A stretch of DNA of 43,579 bases. Origin: Synechococcales cyanobacterium bin59.metabat.ball.084 (GTDB lineage Bacteria; Cyanobacteriota; Cyanobacteriia; Cyanobacteriales; Chamaesiphonaceae). The stretch is taken from contig JAAFHZ010000017.1 of assembly GCA_013297675.1 (NCBI GenBank), positions 1 to 43,579 of the forward strand. Direction: 5' to 3'. The position numbers and the translations under genes are program-made. Below the pieces are notes generated by a model. It did not search any database. It had not been told where the DNA came from and worked only from the letters and a program-made list of their open reading frames with translations. Each line of letters opens with the position of its first letter. The stretch's first letter is position 1. This document shows, piece after piece, positions 15,608 to 23,919 of the stretch.

Positions 15608-16981
15608 ATGCGCGTTACAGTAATTGGCGGCGGAATAGCAGGCACGGAAGCAGCTTGGCAGATAGCTCAAGCTGGAGTTCCGGTGACTCTCTACGAAATG
15701 CGTCCCACCCGCACCAGCCCTGCCCACCATAGCGAAGAATTAGCTGAATTGGTGTGCAGCAATTCCTTTGGTGCCCAGGCCACCGATCGAGCAGCCGGAT
15801 TACTCCACGAAGAACTGCGTCGCCTGGGTTCGATCGTCATTAGCAAAGCTGACCAGCACGCTGTCCCTGCCGGTGGAGCCTTAGCTGTCGATCGAGGTCG
15901 CTTCAGCCAAGACCTCACCCAAACCCTTGCTCAGCATCCCCTCATTGAGCTAAAGCGAGAAATGCTGCCAGCAATCCCTCAAGATGGCATTGTGGTTTTG
16001 GCTACTGGCCCGCTGACTACTCCCGAGCTGGCGGCAGATATTCAGACCATTACTGGGATGGAATATTTGAGCTTTTTTGATGCGGCTAGTCCAATTATTG
16101 TCGGAGACTCGATCGATCAAACCAAAGCGTTTTTTGCTTCCCGCTATGACAAAGGCGAGGCGGCTTATTTGAACTGCCCGATGAATAAAGAGCAGTATGT
16201 ACACTTTTGGCATGAGCTAAAAACTGCCGAACAGGCTGAGTTAAAAGACTTTGATCGGGAGACTGCCAAGTTTTTTGAAGCTTGCTTGCCGATCGAAGAA
16301 CTCGCTCAGCGGGGTGAAGAAACCATGCGTTATGGTCCGCTCAAACCGGTGGGGTTGTTCGATAGTCGCCATGGTGATTTTCGTGCTCCAGAAAATCAGG
16401 CTTTGCGCCCCTATGCAGTAGTACAGCTTCGCCAAGAAGACAAGGCTGGTCAACTGTGGAACATGGTGGGTTTCCAGACTAATTTACGCTGGGGCGAACA
16501 GAAACGAATTTTCCGGCTGATTCCTGGCTTAGAAAATGCTGAGTTTGTGCGATTGGGTGTGATGCACCGCAATACTTTTATTAATTCACCAAATTTGTTG
16601 CATCCTTCGCTGCAATTTAGAAATCGTCCTACTCTATTGGCCGCAGGGCAAATTACTGGTACTGAGGGGTATACTGCGGCGGCGGCTGGAGGCTGGTTAG
16701 CTGGGACTAATGCAGCTCGCTTGGCTTTGGGTAAAGAGGCTTTGACTATTTCGACTCATGCCATGATGGGATCTTTGTTTGAATTTATCAGCTCGGCGGC
16801 TCCTAAATATTTTCAGCCCATGCCGCCTAATTTTGGGATTTTGCCGGAGTTACCAGTCAAAATTAAGGGCAAGCCAGAGCGTTATGGAGCTTACCGCGAT
16901 CGATCTTTGGCTGCGATCGACGCTCTCAAGCCGTTGGCGATAGATGAAGCTGTTGGTAATAGAGAAATTTTGGCTGTTTAG
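15608..16981 (+). CDS. trmFO: folate/FAD-dependent tRNA (uracil-5-)-methyltransferase
   Basis: A 457-residue TrmFO, which makes 5-methyluridine at position 54 of tRNA using methylenetetrahydrofolate and FAD. The N-terminal FAD loop [15 protein letters not shown] starts three residues into the chosen ATG 15608, the normal family position; the open frame begins earlier at a TTG (15581) without support. Other family blocks are [42 protein letters not shown] and G-Q-I-T-G-T-E-G-Y. No operon partner is visible. Confidence 0.95.
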   Translation: MRVTVIGGGIAGTEAAWQIAQAGVPVTLYEMRPTRTSPAHHSEELAELVCSNSFGAQATDRAAGLLHEELRRLGSIVISKADQHAVPAGGALAVDRGRFSQDLTQTLAQHPLIELKREMLPAIPQDGIVVLATGPLTTPELAADIQTITGMEYLSFFDAASPIIVGDSIDQTKAFFASRYDKGEAAYLNCPMNKEQYVHFWHELKTAEQAELKDFDRETAKFFEACLPIEELAQRGEETMRYGPLKPVGLFDSRHGDFRAPENQALRPYAVVQLRQEDKAGQLWNMVGFQTNLRWGEQKRIFRLIPGLENAEFVRLGVMHRNTFINSPNLLHPSLQFRNRPTLLAAGQITGTEGYTAAAAGGWLAGTNAARLALGKEALTISTHAMMGSLFEFISSAAPKYFQPMPPNFGILPELPVKIKGKPERYGAYRDRSLAAIDALKPLAIDEAVGNREILAV

Positions 16982-17054
16982 AACACCATAAATCATTAAA
17001 TTTCTAGAAAAGTCTAGCAGGGAAAATTTAACTACAGTGCCCAATCTGGATTTT

Positions 17055-17300
17055 TCACAGTTGATTATTTTGAGGCTTAAATGAGCGACCAGGTCGCTCT
17101 AAACTATCACTACGTCGGTTATTACAAGGGAAACAGGCCAGTCGCAGATTTTCTAGTTTGTTAGAGCCGCCACGACTGCGAGGCTTAAGATGATCGAGCG
17201 TTAGCTGAGCAGGCGGGAAGGCTTCATGACACCAATAGCAGCATGGTCTATTCTTTCTTAATAAGCGAATGCGACGATCTCTTTTTTGCTTAGTTTTCAT
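17055..17300 (-). CDS. small HNH endonuclease
   Basis: An 81-residue protein. Two C-x2-C zinc pairs (C-Y-W-C and C-F-P-C) bracket the HNH core L-T-L-D-H-L-K-P-R-S-R-G-G-S-N-K-L-E-N-L, with the invariant histidine, asparagine and N-L in place. The N-terminus is strongly basic (K-T-K-Q-K-R-D-R-R). Such stand-alone HNH proteins are frequent in cyanobacteria and their targets are generally unknown; no intron, intein or restriction partner is adjacent. The ATG at 17300 follows a short spacer after the threonine-phosphate decarboxylase homologue on the same strand. Confidence 0.9.
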   Translation of the reverse strand: MKTKQKRDRRIRLLRKNRPCCYWCHEAFPPAQLTLDHLKPRSRGGSNKLENLRLACFPCNNRRSDSLERPGRSFKPQNNQL

Positions 17301-17327
17301 ATTAATATTCTGGCGGAGTAGCTAATC

Positions 17328-18401
17328 TTATGCACAAATTTCAGTTAAAGCCGTAAGCAATCTTTGATTCTCAGCTTCAGACTTGAGTGCCACTCTTCCA
17401 TAGTAGGCACCAAGCTCAGGAAAGCTCATGCAGTCTCGGGCAAAAATCTGAAACTGCTGCAATAACTTAGCCTGCACCATTGTAAATGGCTGCACCGTGC
17501 GCAGCAAAAAGAAATTTGCCGCACTAGGGTAAACCTCTAAATTGGGAACCTGCTGTAAACCCGTAAATAATTTTGGCTGGTAGTAATTATACCAATTCCA
17601 AGTTCGATCGATAAACTCCTGATCATTTAAAGCCGCAATCCCAGCTACTTCTGCCAAACGATTCACCGCCCACGGATCGCGCCAGCTCTGCCAGCGGGCT
17701 AACCGATCGGGGTGAGCCACACAGTAACCTAAACGCAGGCCGGGCAAACTATAAAATTTAGTCAGCGAACTAATTACCACTAAATTATCGTATTTCTCCA
17801 CCCAAGGAATCAGACTTTGACTAGGCGAGACAAAATCCATAAAAGATTCATCGACTACTACCAACGAGAATCGATCGAGCAGCGGCAACAAAGTCTCGGT
17901 TGTCCACAGTGCACCACTGGGGTTATGGGGATTGTTCAGCAGCAGCGCAGCCCGAGTTGGAATCACTGGATTATCTAAAATTTGCTCTAGATCTAGCCAA
18001 GTACCCTGCTGATCTACAAGAGGCATAGTTGTAACCGGCGCACTAAAGGCTTGTAGAGCGCGACCATAATCATTAAAAGCAGGAGTCGGTAAAATTGTTT
18101 GGTACTGAGCTAGCTCCCGGCCTGCCCAAGTCAGCAGCTCCGCTGCCCCATTACCGGGCAAAATCCATTCTGGCGAAACCTGTAAATGCTTAGCCAAAGC
18201 TTGGCGTAGCTCTAAATATCCCGGAGTCGGATACTTATCAATATCTAATAAATGTTGCTGCAAAGCAGAAATCACCCCCGATCCTAGACCGAGGGGATTG
18301 ATACTAGCGGAAAAATCTAATATTTGATTGACCGGACAGCCAGCGAGACTAGCTGCCCAGACCAAGTTGCCGCCATGAGTTGGTCGGTTTGATTGATCCA
18401 A
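17328..18401 (-). CDS. threonine-phosphate decarboxylase / HisC-like aminotransferase (cobalamin type)
   Basis: A fold-type I PLP enzyme. Seen: T-H-G-G-N-L and D-F-S-A-S-I-N-P-L-G at the N-terminus, the opening typical of CobD/CobC L-threonine-O-3-phosphate decarboxylases; then L-L-N-N-P-H-N-P-S-G, V-V-D-E-S-F-M-D-F, the PLP lysine in S-S-L-T-K-F-Y-S-L-P-G-L-R-L-G-Y, and a C-terminal R-V-A-L-K-S. It would supply aminopropanol phosphate for the cobalamin lower loop. The frame stays open 63 codons upstream through hup, but TTG 18401 with AGGA in front of it, seven bases after the hup stop, gives the natural N-terminus at about 357 residues. A HisC-like transaminase role is the alternative. Confidence 0.85.
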   Translation of the reverse strand: MDQSNRPTHGGNLVWAASLAGCPVNQILDFSASINPLGLGSGVISALQQHLLDIDKYPTPGYLELRQALAKHLQVSPEWILPGNGAAELLTWAGRELAQYQTILPTPAFNDYGRALQAFSAPVTTMPLVDQQGTWLDLEQILDNPVIPTRAALLLNNPHNPSGALWTTETLLPLLDRFSLVVVDESFMDFVSPSQSLIPWVEKYDNLVVISSLTKFYSLPGLRLGYCVAHPDRLARWQSWRDPWAVNRLAEVAGIAALNDQEFIDRTWNWYNYYQPKLFTGLQQVPNLEVYPSAANFFLLRTVQPFTMVQAKLLQQFQIFARDCMSFPELGAYYGRVALKSEAENQRLLTALTEICA

Positions 18402-18408
18402 AAGTTTC

Positions 18409-18729
18409 CTATTTCTTTTTGGCAGCAGCCTTAGCTGCTGGCTTTTCGGGTTCGGAAGCCGAGACTTTATCCTTAAACAACTTACCAGCCGAGAAAGCCG
18501 GTACTTTGGTTGCAGGAATATCCATCTTTTCGCCAGTCCGAGGGTTCCGGCCTTCCCGTTGTTGACGCTGCCTAGGCTCGAAAGAGCCAAAGCCTACTAA
18601 TGTAACCTTATCGCCAGTCGATACTGCTTCCATAACCACTTCTAGAGCGGCAGAGAGCACAGTGTCAGCTACTTTTTTCGTAACAGCAGCCTTATCAGCA
18701 ACCTGATCGACTAATTCGCCCTTATTCAT
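18409..18729 (-). CDS. hup: HU-family nucleoid DNA-binding protein with basic tail
   Basis: A 106-residue HU homologue: M-N-K-G-E-L-V-D-Q-V-A at the N-terminus, G-D-K-V-T-L-V-G-F-G-S-F-E in the saddle and G-R-N-P-R-T-G-E in the DNA-binding arm. After the usual HU end near residue 93 there is an Ala/Lys tail (A-A-K-A-A-A-K-K-K). The ribosome-binding site AAAGGAGAC precedes ATG 18729. The threonine-phosphate decarboxylase homologue starts seven bases after the stop, so it may be read through from the hup transcript. Confidence 0.95.
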   Translation of the reverse strand: MNKGELVDQVADKAAVTKKVADTVLSAALEVVMEAVSTGDKVTLVGFGSFEPRQRQQREGRNPRTGEKMDIPATKVPAFSAGKLFKDKVSASEPEKPAAKAAAKKK

Positions 18730-19146
18730 TGATTGTCTCCTTTGGTTTCAAGAGAAGTTGGTGATGCTTTTCTATGATTAATCTGGGTATATGGCAGAAA
18801 GAACAGATTTTTTTTTCTATTCGATCTCTCAGACCTTGACTGAATCCGATTTGCACTGACTTATTCTAATAGGAGAAAGGTAATTTTGGAACAGGTAAAT
18901 CTTTAAATTATGTTGATTTTTATACTTTCTTTATTATTTTTGATTGATTTTTTCCTGGGAGGCTGTCTAAAAAGAGTCGTTTGATCGCCAAATCTATACT
19001 TCTATAAGTAATTATACTTATGAAAATTAAGGTTGCCGTAACCTAAGACCACCCAAGATTACAGACGTTACAAACAGTTTACTTAGCAAATTTTATGATT
19101 GATCGTCTGTAATTTTATCTAGAAACCATCGAAAAATCCTCGCATT
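18730..19146. promoter_or_regulatory. hup upstream / hisD downstream intergenic region with two inverted repeats
   Basis: About 415 AT-rich bases. They hold the leader of hup on the minus strand and the 3' side of hisD. Two inverted repeats are visible: ATAAGTA-ATTA-TACTTAT (19004-19021) and ATTACAGACG (19058-19067) with its complement CGTCTGTAAT (19104-19113). The second lies 34 bases past the hisD stop and may end that transcript, although no T-run follows on the minus strand. No gene was found. Confidence 0.5.
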
Positions 19147-20430
19147 TTAGCTGCGATCGATCAGGGTGCTAGAGGGCAAGATTAAGCCTTCAGCCCGCGC
19201 CAGCTCGTCGATTGCGCTTTCTAGTCGGGATAGAGCCACTGGTGAATACTCCACTAAATTAGAGTACTTCATGAAAGTCTCTACCCCTAGGCCGCTGCTA
19301 AAGCGCGCAGCTCCACTGGTGGGCAAAGTTGCCACTGGACCTACCAAATAACTACTCGGTGGAGTCTGCCCTCCCAGAAAAATTGTTCCGGCTCGATCGA
19401 ACTGGCCAGAAAACTCCCAAGGATCATTCACCCACAGTAAAAGTTGAGCCGGAGCAAAGCGATTACTCAGCTCGATCGCCTGTTCGATCTTCTCCGCCAC
19501 AATAATCAGACCACAGTGGGCGATCGCCTTCTCTATTAAAAGAGCGTGAGAATGGTGAGACAGTCGATCAGCAATCTCACGCTGTACCTGCTCAGCCAAA
19601 TCTCGATCGGTTGTAATTAAAATTGCCGCAGCCAGCACATCCCGCTCGGCCTGAGCCAACATATCTGCGGCAATCAGCTTGGGGCTTGCCTGATCATCGG
19701 CCACTATTAATAGCTCTGGGGCACCAGCAAAGCCATCAATGCCCACCGTGTCGGCAACTAGCTGCTTTGCCAGATTCACGTAAGCATTACCTGGCCCCAC
19801 AATTAAATCTACTTGAGGCACAATCTCTGTGCCATAGGCAAAAGCAGCGATTGCCTGCGCTCCACCCATCCGATAAATTTCTTGAATTCCTACCATTTGA
19901 GCTGCCATCAACACCGCTGGTGGAATTGAACCATCAGCGTTGGGCGGCGTGGCCAACACCAAACGCGGCACCCCAGCTACCCTGGCTGGAATGGCATTCA
20001 TCAGTACAGTGCTGGGGTAGCCCATGCGTCCCCGAGGGATATATAAACCCGCACAGCTTACTGGCCGACATTGACGACCGAGAGTGCTGCCCTGAGGAGT
20101 GAAATGCACCCAAGACTTGGGTACATGTAAATTGTGAAAAGTAGTAATTTGTTCAGCAGCGGCCTGCATGGCTTGGAGTAAACCTGTTTCTACCTGCTGG
20201 TAGGCAGCATCTAACTCTGCCCCGTTTACTCGCAATCGATCGAGGGTCAAATGTGGACAGTCATATTCGACAGTGTATTGCAATAGAGCACTGTCTCCAT
20301 GACGGCGCACATTCTGGACAATTTCTCTGACCGTGGCTTCGCGATGGATGGACTGATCATCTTGGTGGCGAGAGCGGATGCGGTCTAACTCTTGCTGGGC
20401 TTCAGCCAGTTGGCGAATGATGCGCACCAT
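19147..20430 (-). CDS. hisD: histidinol dehydrogenase
   Basis: A 427-residue enzyme for the last two steps of histidine synthesis (histidinol to histidine, NAD- and zinc-dependent). Family blocks: E-A-T-V-R-E-I-V-Q-N-V-R-R-H-G-D, G-L-Y-I-P-R-G...Y-P-S-T-V-L-M-N-A-I-P-A, G-G-A-Q-A-I-A-A-F-A-Y-G-T, V-G-P-G-N-A-Y-V-N-L-A-K, G-F-A-G-A-P-E-L and, near the end, V-G-P-V-A-T-L-P-T-S-G-A-A-R-F-S-S-G-L-G-V. ATG 20430 (M-V-R-I-I-R-Q) gives the family's usual N-terminus; the frame is open five codons further to a TTG at 20445. It stands alone, not in a his operon. Confidence 0.95.
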   Translation of the reverse strand: MVRIIRQLAEAQQELDRIRSRHQDDQSIHREATVREIVQNVRRHGDSALLQYTVEYDCPHLTLDRLRVNGAELDAAYQQVETGLLQAMQAAAEQITTFHNLHVPKSWVHFTPQGSTLGRQCRPVSCAGLYIPRGRMGYPSTVLMNAIPARVAGVPRLVLATPPNADGSIPPAVLMAAQMVGIQEIYRMGGAQAIAAFAYGTEIVPQVDLIVGPGNAYVNLAKQLVADTVGIDGFAGAPELLIVADDQASPKLIAADMLAQAERDVLAAAILITTDRDLAEQVQREIADRLSHHSHALLIEKAIAHCGLIIVAEKIEQAIELSNRFAPAQLLLWVNDPWEFSGQFDRAGTIFLGGQTPPSSYLVGPVATLPTSGAARFSSGLGVETFMKYSNLVEYSPVALSRLESAIDELARAEGLILPSSTLIDRS

Positions 20431-20554
20431 GGGTTGGGTAGCCAAACTAGGAACTATGAATCTAGCTTAACGCGATTTTCTCTGGTTCAGAATTTCTTTG
20501 CGCCGGAATTTCTCATTAAAGATCATCTCATGTAGTGAATCTGAATGTTTTTTG

Positions 20555-20596
20555 TATAGTGCCGCAAAACAAAAACATCAAAAAATGGGCACTATA
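20555..20596. promoter_or_regulatory. inverted repeat upstream of the unknown gene at 20642
   Basis: TATAGTGCC (20555-20563) is exactly complementary to GGCACTATA (20588-20596), separated by 24 A-rich bases. It ends 45 bases before the ATG at 20642. This could be an operator or a leader-RNA hairpin for that gene; the divergent hisD starts about 125 bases to the left. Confidence 0.55.
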
Positions 20597-20641
20597 GAGT
20601 AGTACAATCGGGCATTGGCTTAATTTTCTAAAGATTCAGGT

Positions 20642-21280
20642 ATGACTACCATCCAGACAAACCAGCTATCTATCACCGAACTCAGTTCTGTCATGCAGGC
20701 TTTTGAACACGAAGGTGCCAGCGTGCGCGCTTCATTGCGCTCGTTGCTGCAAGATAAAGAAACTATTGCTGCCGCCTTACTTTTATCTCTATCTTTTCTC
20801 AAGGGACAAGCTTTAGATCGAGTCACCATCGAAGAGCTATCGCGGGTAGAGCCAGCGCGGTTTAACCAAAACCTGATTGATTTTCAGATGCGCTGCTCGA
20901 TCGACGGTGGCGCGATGAACATGGGCGTGGCGGTGCTGCAAGAGCGCAATAGCCAAGAAGTCTGCCAATTATTAAATCGGCTGCTGGTCTACAAAGATTT
21001 TGGTCTAAATCGGCTCTGCATTCTGCGATCGGCAGAGTTGATCGAAGACACCCCAGAAATCCAAAACTATTTACCTCGGCTGCTGTCGCCAGAAATTGGC
21101 GGCAGCTTTGTAGATTTACAGGCTGGAGCAATTACTACGCTGTTAACGGTACTTTATGTTTTTCGAGGTCGGCGAAAGTATCTCATTAATGTTCCGCATA
21201 TCGTCCAGTACTTAGAGCAAGAGAATACGCTTCGCCGGAATCCGATCTTGCGAGATTTGATGGTGACAGTGCAAATGTAG
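20642..21280 (+). CDS. conserved-looking protein of unknown function (212 residues)
   Basis: I do not recognise a family. The protein is soluble and mostly helical: an N-terminal T/Q-rich start, helices with L-L-Q-D-K-E-T-I-A-A-A-L-L-L-S-L-S-F-L-K-G, a central G-G-A-M-N-M-G-V-A-V-L-Q-E-R-N, and a C-terminal G-R-R-K-Y-L-I-N-V-P-H-I-V-Q-Y-L. There is no signal peptide and no transmembrane segment. Codon use and HIP1-type CGATCG sites look like the neighbours, so it seems to be a resident gene. It is convergent with glcD, with a short hairpin between the stops. Confidence 0.75.
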   Translation: MTTIQTNQLSITELSSVMQAFEHEGASVRASLRSLLQDKETIAAALLLSLSFLKGQALDRVTIEELSRVEPARFNQNLIDFQMRCSIDGGAMNMGVAVLQERNSQEVCQLLNRLLVYKDFGLNRLCILRSAELIEDTPEIQNYLPRLLSPEIGGSFVDLQAGAITTLLTVLYVFRGRRKYLINVPHIVQYLEQENTLRRNPILRDLMVTVQM

Positions 21281-21298
21281 GCTTATAAAATAAGCCTA
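21278..21298. terminator. hairpin between convergent genes
   Basis: TAGGCTTAT (21278-21286) pairs with ATAAGCCTA (21290-21298) around a 3-base loop. It includes the stop codon of the 20642 gene and lies 16 bases from the glcD stop on the other strand. There is only a weak T context, so it may act as a bidirectional end or as an mRNA stabiliser. Confidence 0.55.
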
Positions 21299-21314
21299 TG
21301 CTGGGATTAGTAAT

Positions 21315-22802
21315 TTAGAGCCGATCGATCCCCTTAAACTCTTTATTTCCCCGGCTAGCCTCTCCACAAGTACGCGGAGTTGGAAAAATCTTCCCCGGAT
21401 TCGCCAACTCCTGAGGATTAAACACCATTCGCACCCACTGCATACTCTCCAAATCTTGCTCACTAAACATCTCTGGCATATAGCAGCGCTTATCAGTGCC
21501 GATCCCGTGCTCACCCGAAATACTGCCGCCTACACGCACACAGAGCTTCAAAATTTCACCCCCCAGCTTCTCCACTTGCTCCAAAGCACCTGCATCGGCT
21601 TGGTTATATAAAATTAGCGGATGCAAATTACCATCCCCCGCATGAAACACATTGGCCACATAATAGCCAAATTCTTCACCCAGACGACCGATTTCCTTCA
21701 ATACATAAGGTAACTGAGTCCGAGGAATCACACCATCCTGCACATAATAATTAGGGCTAATTTTACCCATTGCAGCAAAAGCCGCCTTGCGCCCTTTCCA
21801 CAGCTTCAGCCGAGTTTCTAAATCGCTAGCACTAGTCACATTCCGAGCACCATTCTGGCGACAAATTTCCTCCACCCGCAGCTTATTTGCCTCCACCTCC
21901 ACTGTTAAACCATCAACTTCTACCAGCAAAATTGCCGCCGCATCGCGTGGATAACAGCCCGTGGCTACCACATCTTCTACGGCATTGATACTGAAATTGT
22001 CCATCATCTCAATGCCACCAGGAATAATTCCCGCGCCAATAATGTCTGAAACAGCATTACCTGCCGCTTCGATCGAGTCAAAATCTGCTAGCAGCACACA
22101 GATCGACTCGGGAGTTTTTAAAATTTTCAGCGTAATTTCAGTGGCAATTCCCAAAGTTCCTTCCGAACCCACAAATAAACCCGTCAAATCATAGCCCGGA
22201 GTTTCACCAATTTCGCCCCCAGTGTTAATGATCGAACCATCCGGCAGCACTAGCTCCAACCCCAACACATGGTTAACTGTCACCCCATACTTTAAGCAAT
22301 GCACCCCTCCAGAATTTTCTGCCACATTGCCCCCCACCGAGCAAATCACCTGGCTAGAAGGATCTGGAGCATAGTAAAAACCCGCACCACTGACCGCCTG
22401 AGTGACCCAGTTATTAATTACCCCCGGCTGCACTGTCACTCGCTGGTTGGCCAAATCTATGTTTAAGATTTTATTCATCCGCGCCGTGCCAATTAAGATA
22501 CAGTTTTGGTCTGGCACGGCTCCACCCGATAAGCCAGTACCAGCCCCTCGGGCAATCCAAGGAATCTGTTGCTGGTCACAGAGTTTGACAATGGCCGCTA
22601 CCTCAGTGGTATTCTGAGGTAGCACTACCAATTGGGGGCGTTGTAAGTCATGGTAGCTGGTTAATCCATCACATTCGTAGGTGATTAGCTCTTCCCGTTT
22701 TTGCACCACATGCCTTGTACCAACGATCGCGCTCATTTGTTTGCCGATCGCTGACCAGTCAAAAGCCGAATTGATGATGGGATCTTTTTCCAGAACTTGC
22801 AT
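21315..22802 (-). CDS. glcD: FAD-linked glycolate dehydrogenase subunit GlcD
   Basis: A 495-residue FAD-binding oxidoreductase of the GlcD / D-lactate dehydrogenase type. The PCMH flavin domain shows P-W-I-A-R-G-A-G-T-G-L-S-G-G, D-P-S-S-Q-V-I-C-S-V-G-G-N-V-A-E-N-S-G-G and F-V-G-S-E-G-T-L-G-I-A-T-E. The C-terminal oxidase domain has F-H-A-G-D-G-N-L-H-P-L-I and G-G-S-I-S-G-E-H-G-I-G-T-D-K. In cyanobacteria GlcD oxidises photorespiratory glycolate to glyoxylate. GlcE and GlcF are not adjacent. D-lactate is the main alternative substrate. Confidence 0.92.
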   Translation of the reverse strand: MQVLEKDPIINSAFDWSAIGKQMSAIVGTRHVVQKREELITYECDGLTSYHDLQRPQLVVLPQNTTEVAAIVKLCDQQQIPWIARGAGTGLSGGAVPDQNCILIGTARMNKILNIDLANQRVTVQPGVINNWVTQAVSGAGFYYAPDPSSQVICSVGGNVAENSGGVHCLKYGVTVNHVLGLELVLPDGSIINTGGEIGETPGYDLTGLFVGSEGTLGIATEITLKILKTPESICVLLADFDSIEAAGNAVSDIIGAGIIPGGIEMMDNFSINAVEDVVATGCYPRDAAAILLVEVDGLTVEVEANKLRVEEICRQNGARNVTSASDLETRLKLWKGRKAAFAAMGKISPNYYVQDGVIPRTQLPYVLKEIGRLGEEFGYYVANVFHAGDGNLHPLILYNQADAGALEQVEKLGGEILKLCVRVGGSISGEHGIGTDKRCYMPEMFSEQDLESMQWVRMVFNPQELANPGKIFPTPRTCGEASRGNKEFKGIDRL

Positions 22803-23127
22803 AAGGTGAGATGTGATGGAATTCTATCTAAGACTCTAACAAAAACCTCGCTCAAAAGCGCCCCAAACTCTTACCGAGCTAGAAAATTATGGACATGTAA
22901 TGAGAATGGTTATAATACAGGAAACGACATGGGACGCGAGTACCGAAAAAAAGTTCCGAAGAAACTTGGCAAAGTTTACGGAATTATTCTGGTTACAGAT
23001 GTAGTCAATGTCACAAGGCAATTACAGCCACTTTGATGGCAACATCTCAACACTGGAAGTTGCTCCGAATATATAGTTTTGACACGACCCACCCTACTAG
23101 TTTGCTCAGTATCAAAGGAGTCCAGGT
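22803..23127. promoter_or_regulatory. intergenic region between glcD and the 23128 gene
   Basis: A 325-base divergent spacer. On the plus strand TATAAT occurs at 22911-22916 with TGGACA at 22890-22895 (15-base spacing, short for a sigma-70 promoter), and a TTGACA occurs at 23079-23084 without a convincing -10. AAAGGAG at about 23114 is the ribosome-binding site of the following gene. A 35-codon plus-strand frame from ATG 22929 looks like chance. No RNA gene was recognised. Confidence 0.4.
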
Positions 23128-23700
23128 ATGACAGAAGTTAATAAATCAATCAGTACTCCAGAAACCGACCTGATTCGGTTTCTGTTCGCTCCCGGCATCG
23201 CCCCAGATCATTGTCCCTGGAACCCCGACGACGCTGATTCTGAGTTATACTATCAAGCCAAAGAACAGGCTTTTAGCTTAGATGATTGGTCGGCTGACGA
23301 ACTCCAACAGTCTTCCCACAGTTTTTTTGCCAAGCTGGACGCTTGCTGGCCAGATGAAACCCCCGAAGTTTTGGCTTTGCTGTCTCAGAAGTTTTCTGGT
23401 CGTATTCCCCACCAGTGGCTAGAAAAGGTTGCAGCAGCAGCAACTAAGGCCGCCGCTGAGAAATTGGTAGCAGTAGATCAGCTTGTGACTTGCGTACAAA
23501 ATTTGCTACCTGCTTGGGAAGCTGAAGACTTGCTGGTGTTTGCTCGTCCTTACTCTTATGCTATGCGTTCTGATCCAAGTGCTTTCAACGTAGACAACTT
23601 GGCGCGTTCGATCGAATGGGAAGCTCTATCTCCTACTGAGCAAGTTAAGCTCACCATGATGGTCAGCAAGTACGCTCTTGAACAATTGAACCAAGATTAA
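23128..23700 (+). CDS. acidic protein of unknown function (190 residues)
   Basis: Not recognised as a named family. ATG 23128 has a strong ribosome-binding site, AAAGGAG. The protein is soluble, acidic and Trp-rich (C-P-W-N-P-D-D-A-D-S, D-D-W-S-A-D-E-L, C-W-P-D-E-T-P-E, H-Q-W-L-E-K-V, P-A-W-E-A-E-D-L), with helical C-terminal parts including R-P-Y-S-Y-A-M-R-S-D. It has no signal peptide and no transmembrane segment. The good initiation site and the terminator-like hairpin downstream suggest a well-expressed, single-gene transcript. Its role is unknown. Confidence 0.8.
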   Translation: MTEVNKSISTPETDLIRFLFAPGIAPDHCPWNPDDADSELYYQAKEQAFSLDDWSADELQQSSHSFFAKLDACWPDETPEVLALLSQKFSGRIPHQWLEKVAAAATKAAAEKLVAVDQLVTCVQNLLPAWEAEDLLVFARPYSYAMRSDPSAFNVDNLARSIEWEALSPTEQVKLTMMVSKYALEQLNQD

Positions 23701-23734
23701 TTTCGACTGCCGAGCTCCTTATCTGATCAATCTG

Positions 23735-23763
23735 TTGCTGGTTTTACCGGCAATGGATTTTTT
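23735..23763 (+). terminator. terminator-like hairpin after the 23128 gene
   Basis: TTGCTGG (23735-23741) pairs with CCGGCAA (23747-23753, one G-U pair) around a 5-base loop, and a T6 tract follows three bases later. It lies 35 bases past the stop at 23700. Confidence 0.65.
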
Positions 23764-23773
23764 CCTGTAAGCA

Positions 23774-23799
23774 TTTGGTTCTGATTCATCAGAACCAAA
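23774..23799. repeat. second hairpin after the 23128 gene
   Basis: TTTGGTTCTGA (23774-23784) is fully complementary to TCAGAACCAAA (23789-23799) around a 4-base loop. No T-run follows. It lies just after the preceding terminator-like hairpin and 120 bases upstream of the S1-domain gene, so it may belong to that gene's leader. Confidence 0.6.
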
Positions 23800-23919
23800 G
23801 CAATTGTTGTGGATACTGGACATAACGATTTGATGGAGGTGGCTGGCGATCAACAGCAAAAGGCTTTATTATTCTTTGAACAGTTGGTAAACAAGCGCGA
23901 ATAATCTGAGCAGGATAAT

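Noticed and set aside
18402-18590. N-terminal extension of the threonine-phosphate decarboxylase frame across hup
   Set aside because: The extra 63 residues are basic, unlike the family, and overlap the hup coding region on the same strand; a TTG with AGGA sits right after hup.
18958-18985. GGAGGCTGTCTAAAAAGAG string resembling the end of some insertion sequences
   Set aside because: No matching inverted end, target duplication or transposase remnant is visible nearby.
23824-23904. Short open frame just upstream of the S1-domain gene (...L-M-E-V-A-G-D-Q-Q-Q-K-A-L-L-F-F-E-Q-L)
   Set aside because: Only about 27-31 codons, no clear ribosome-binding site; its residues look protein-like but this is too weak to report as a gene.
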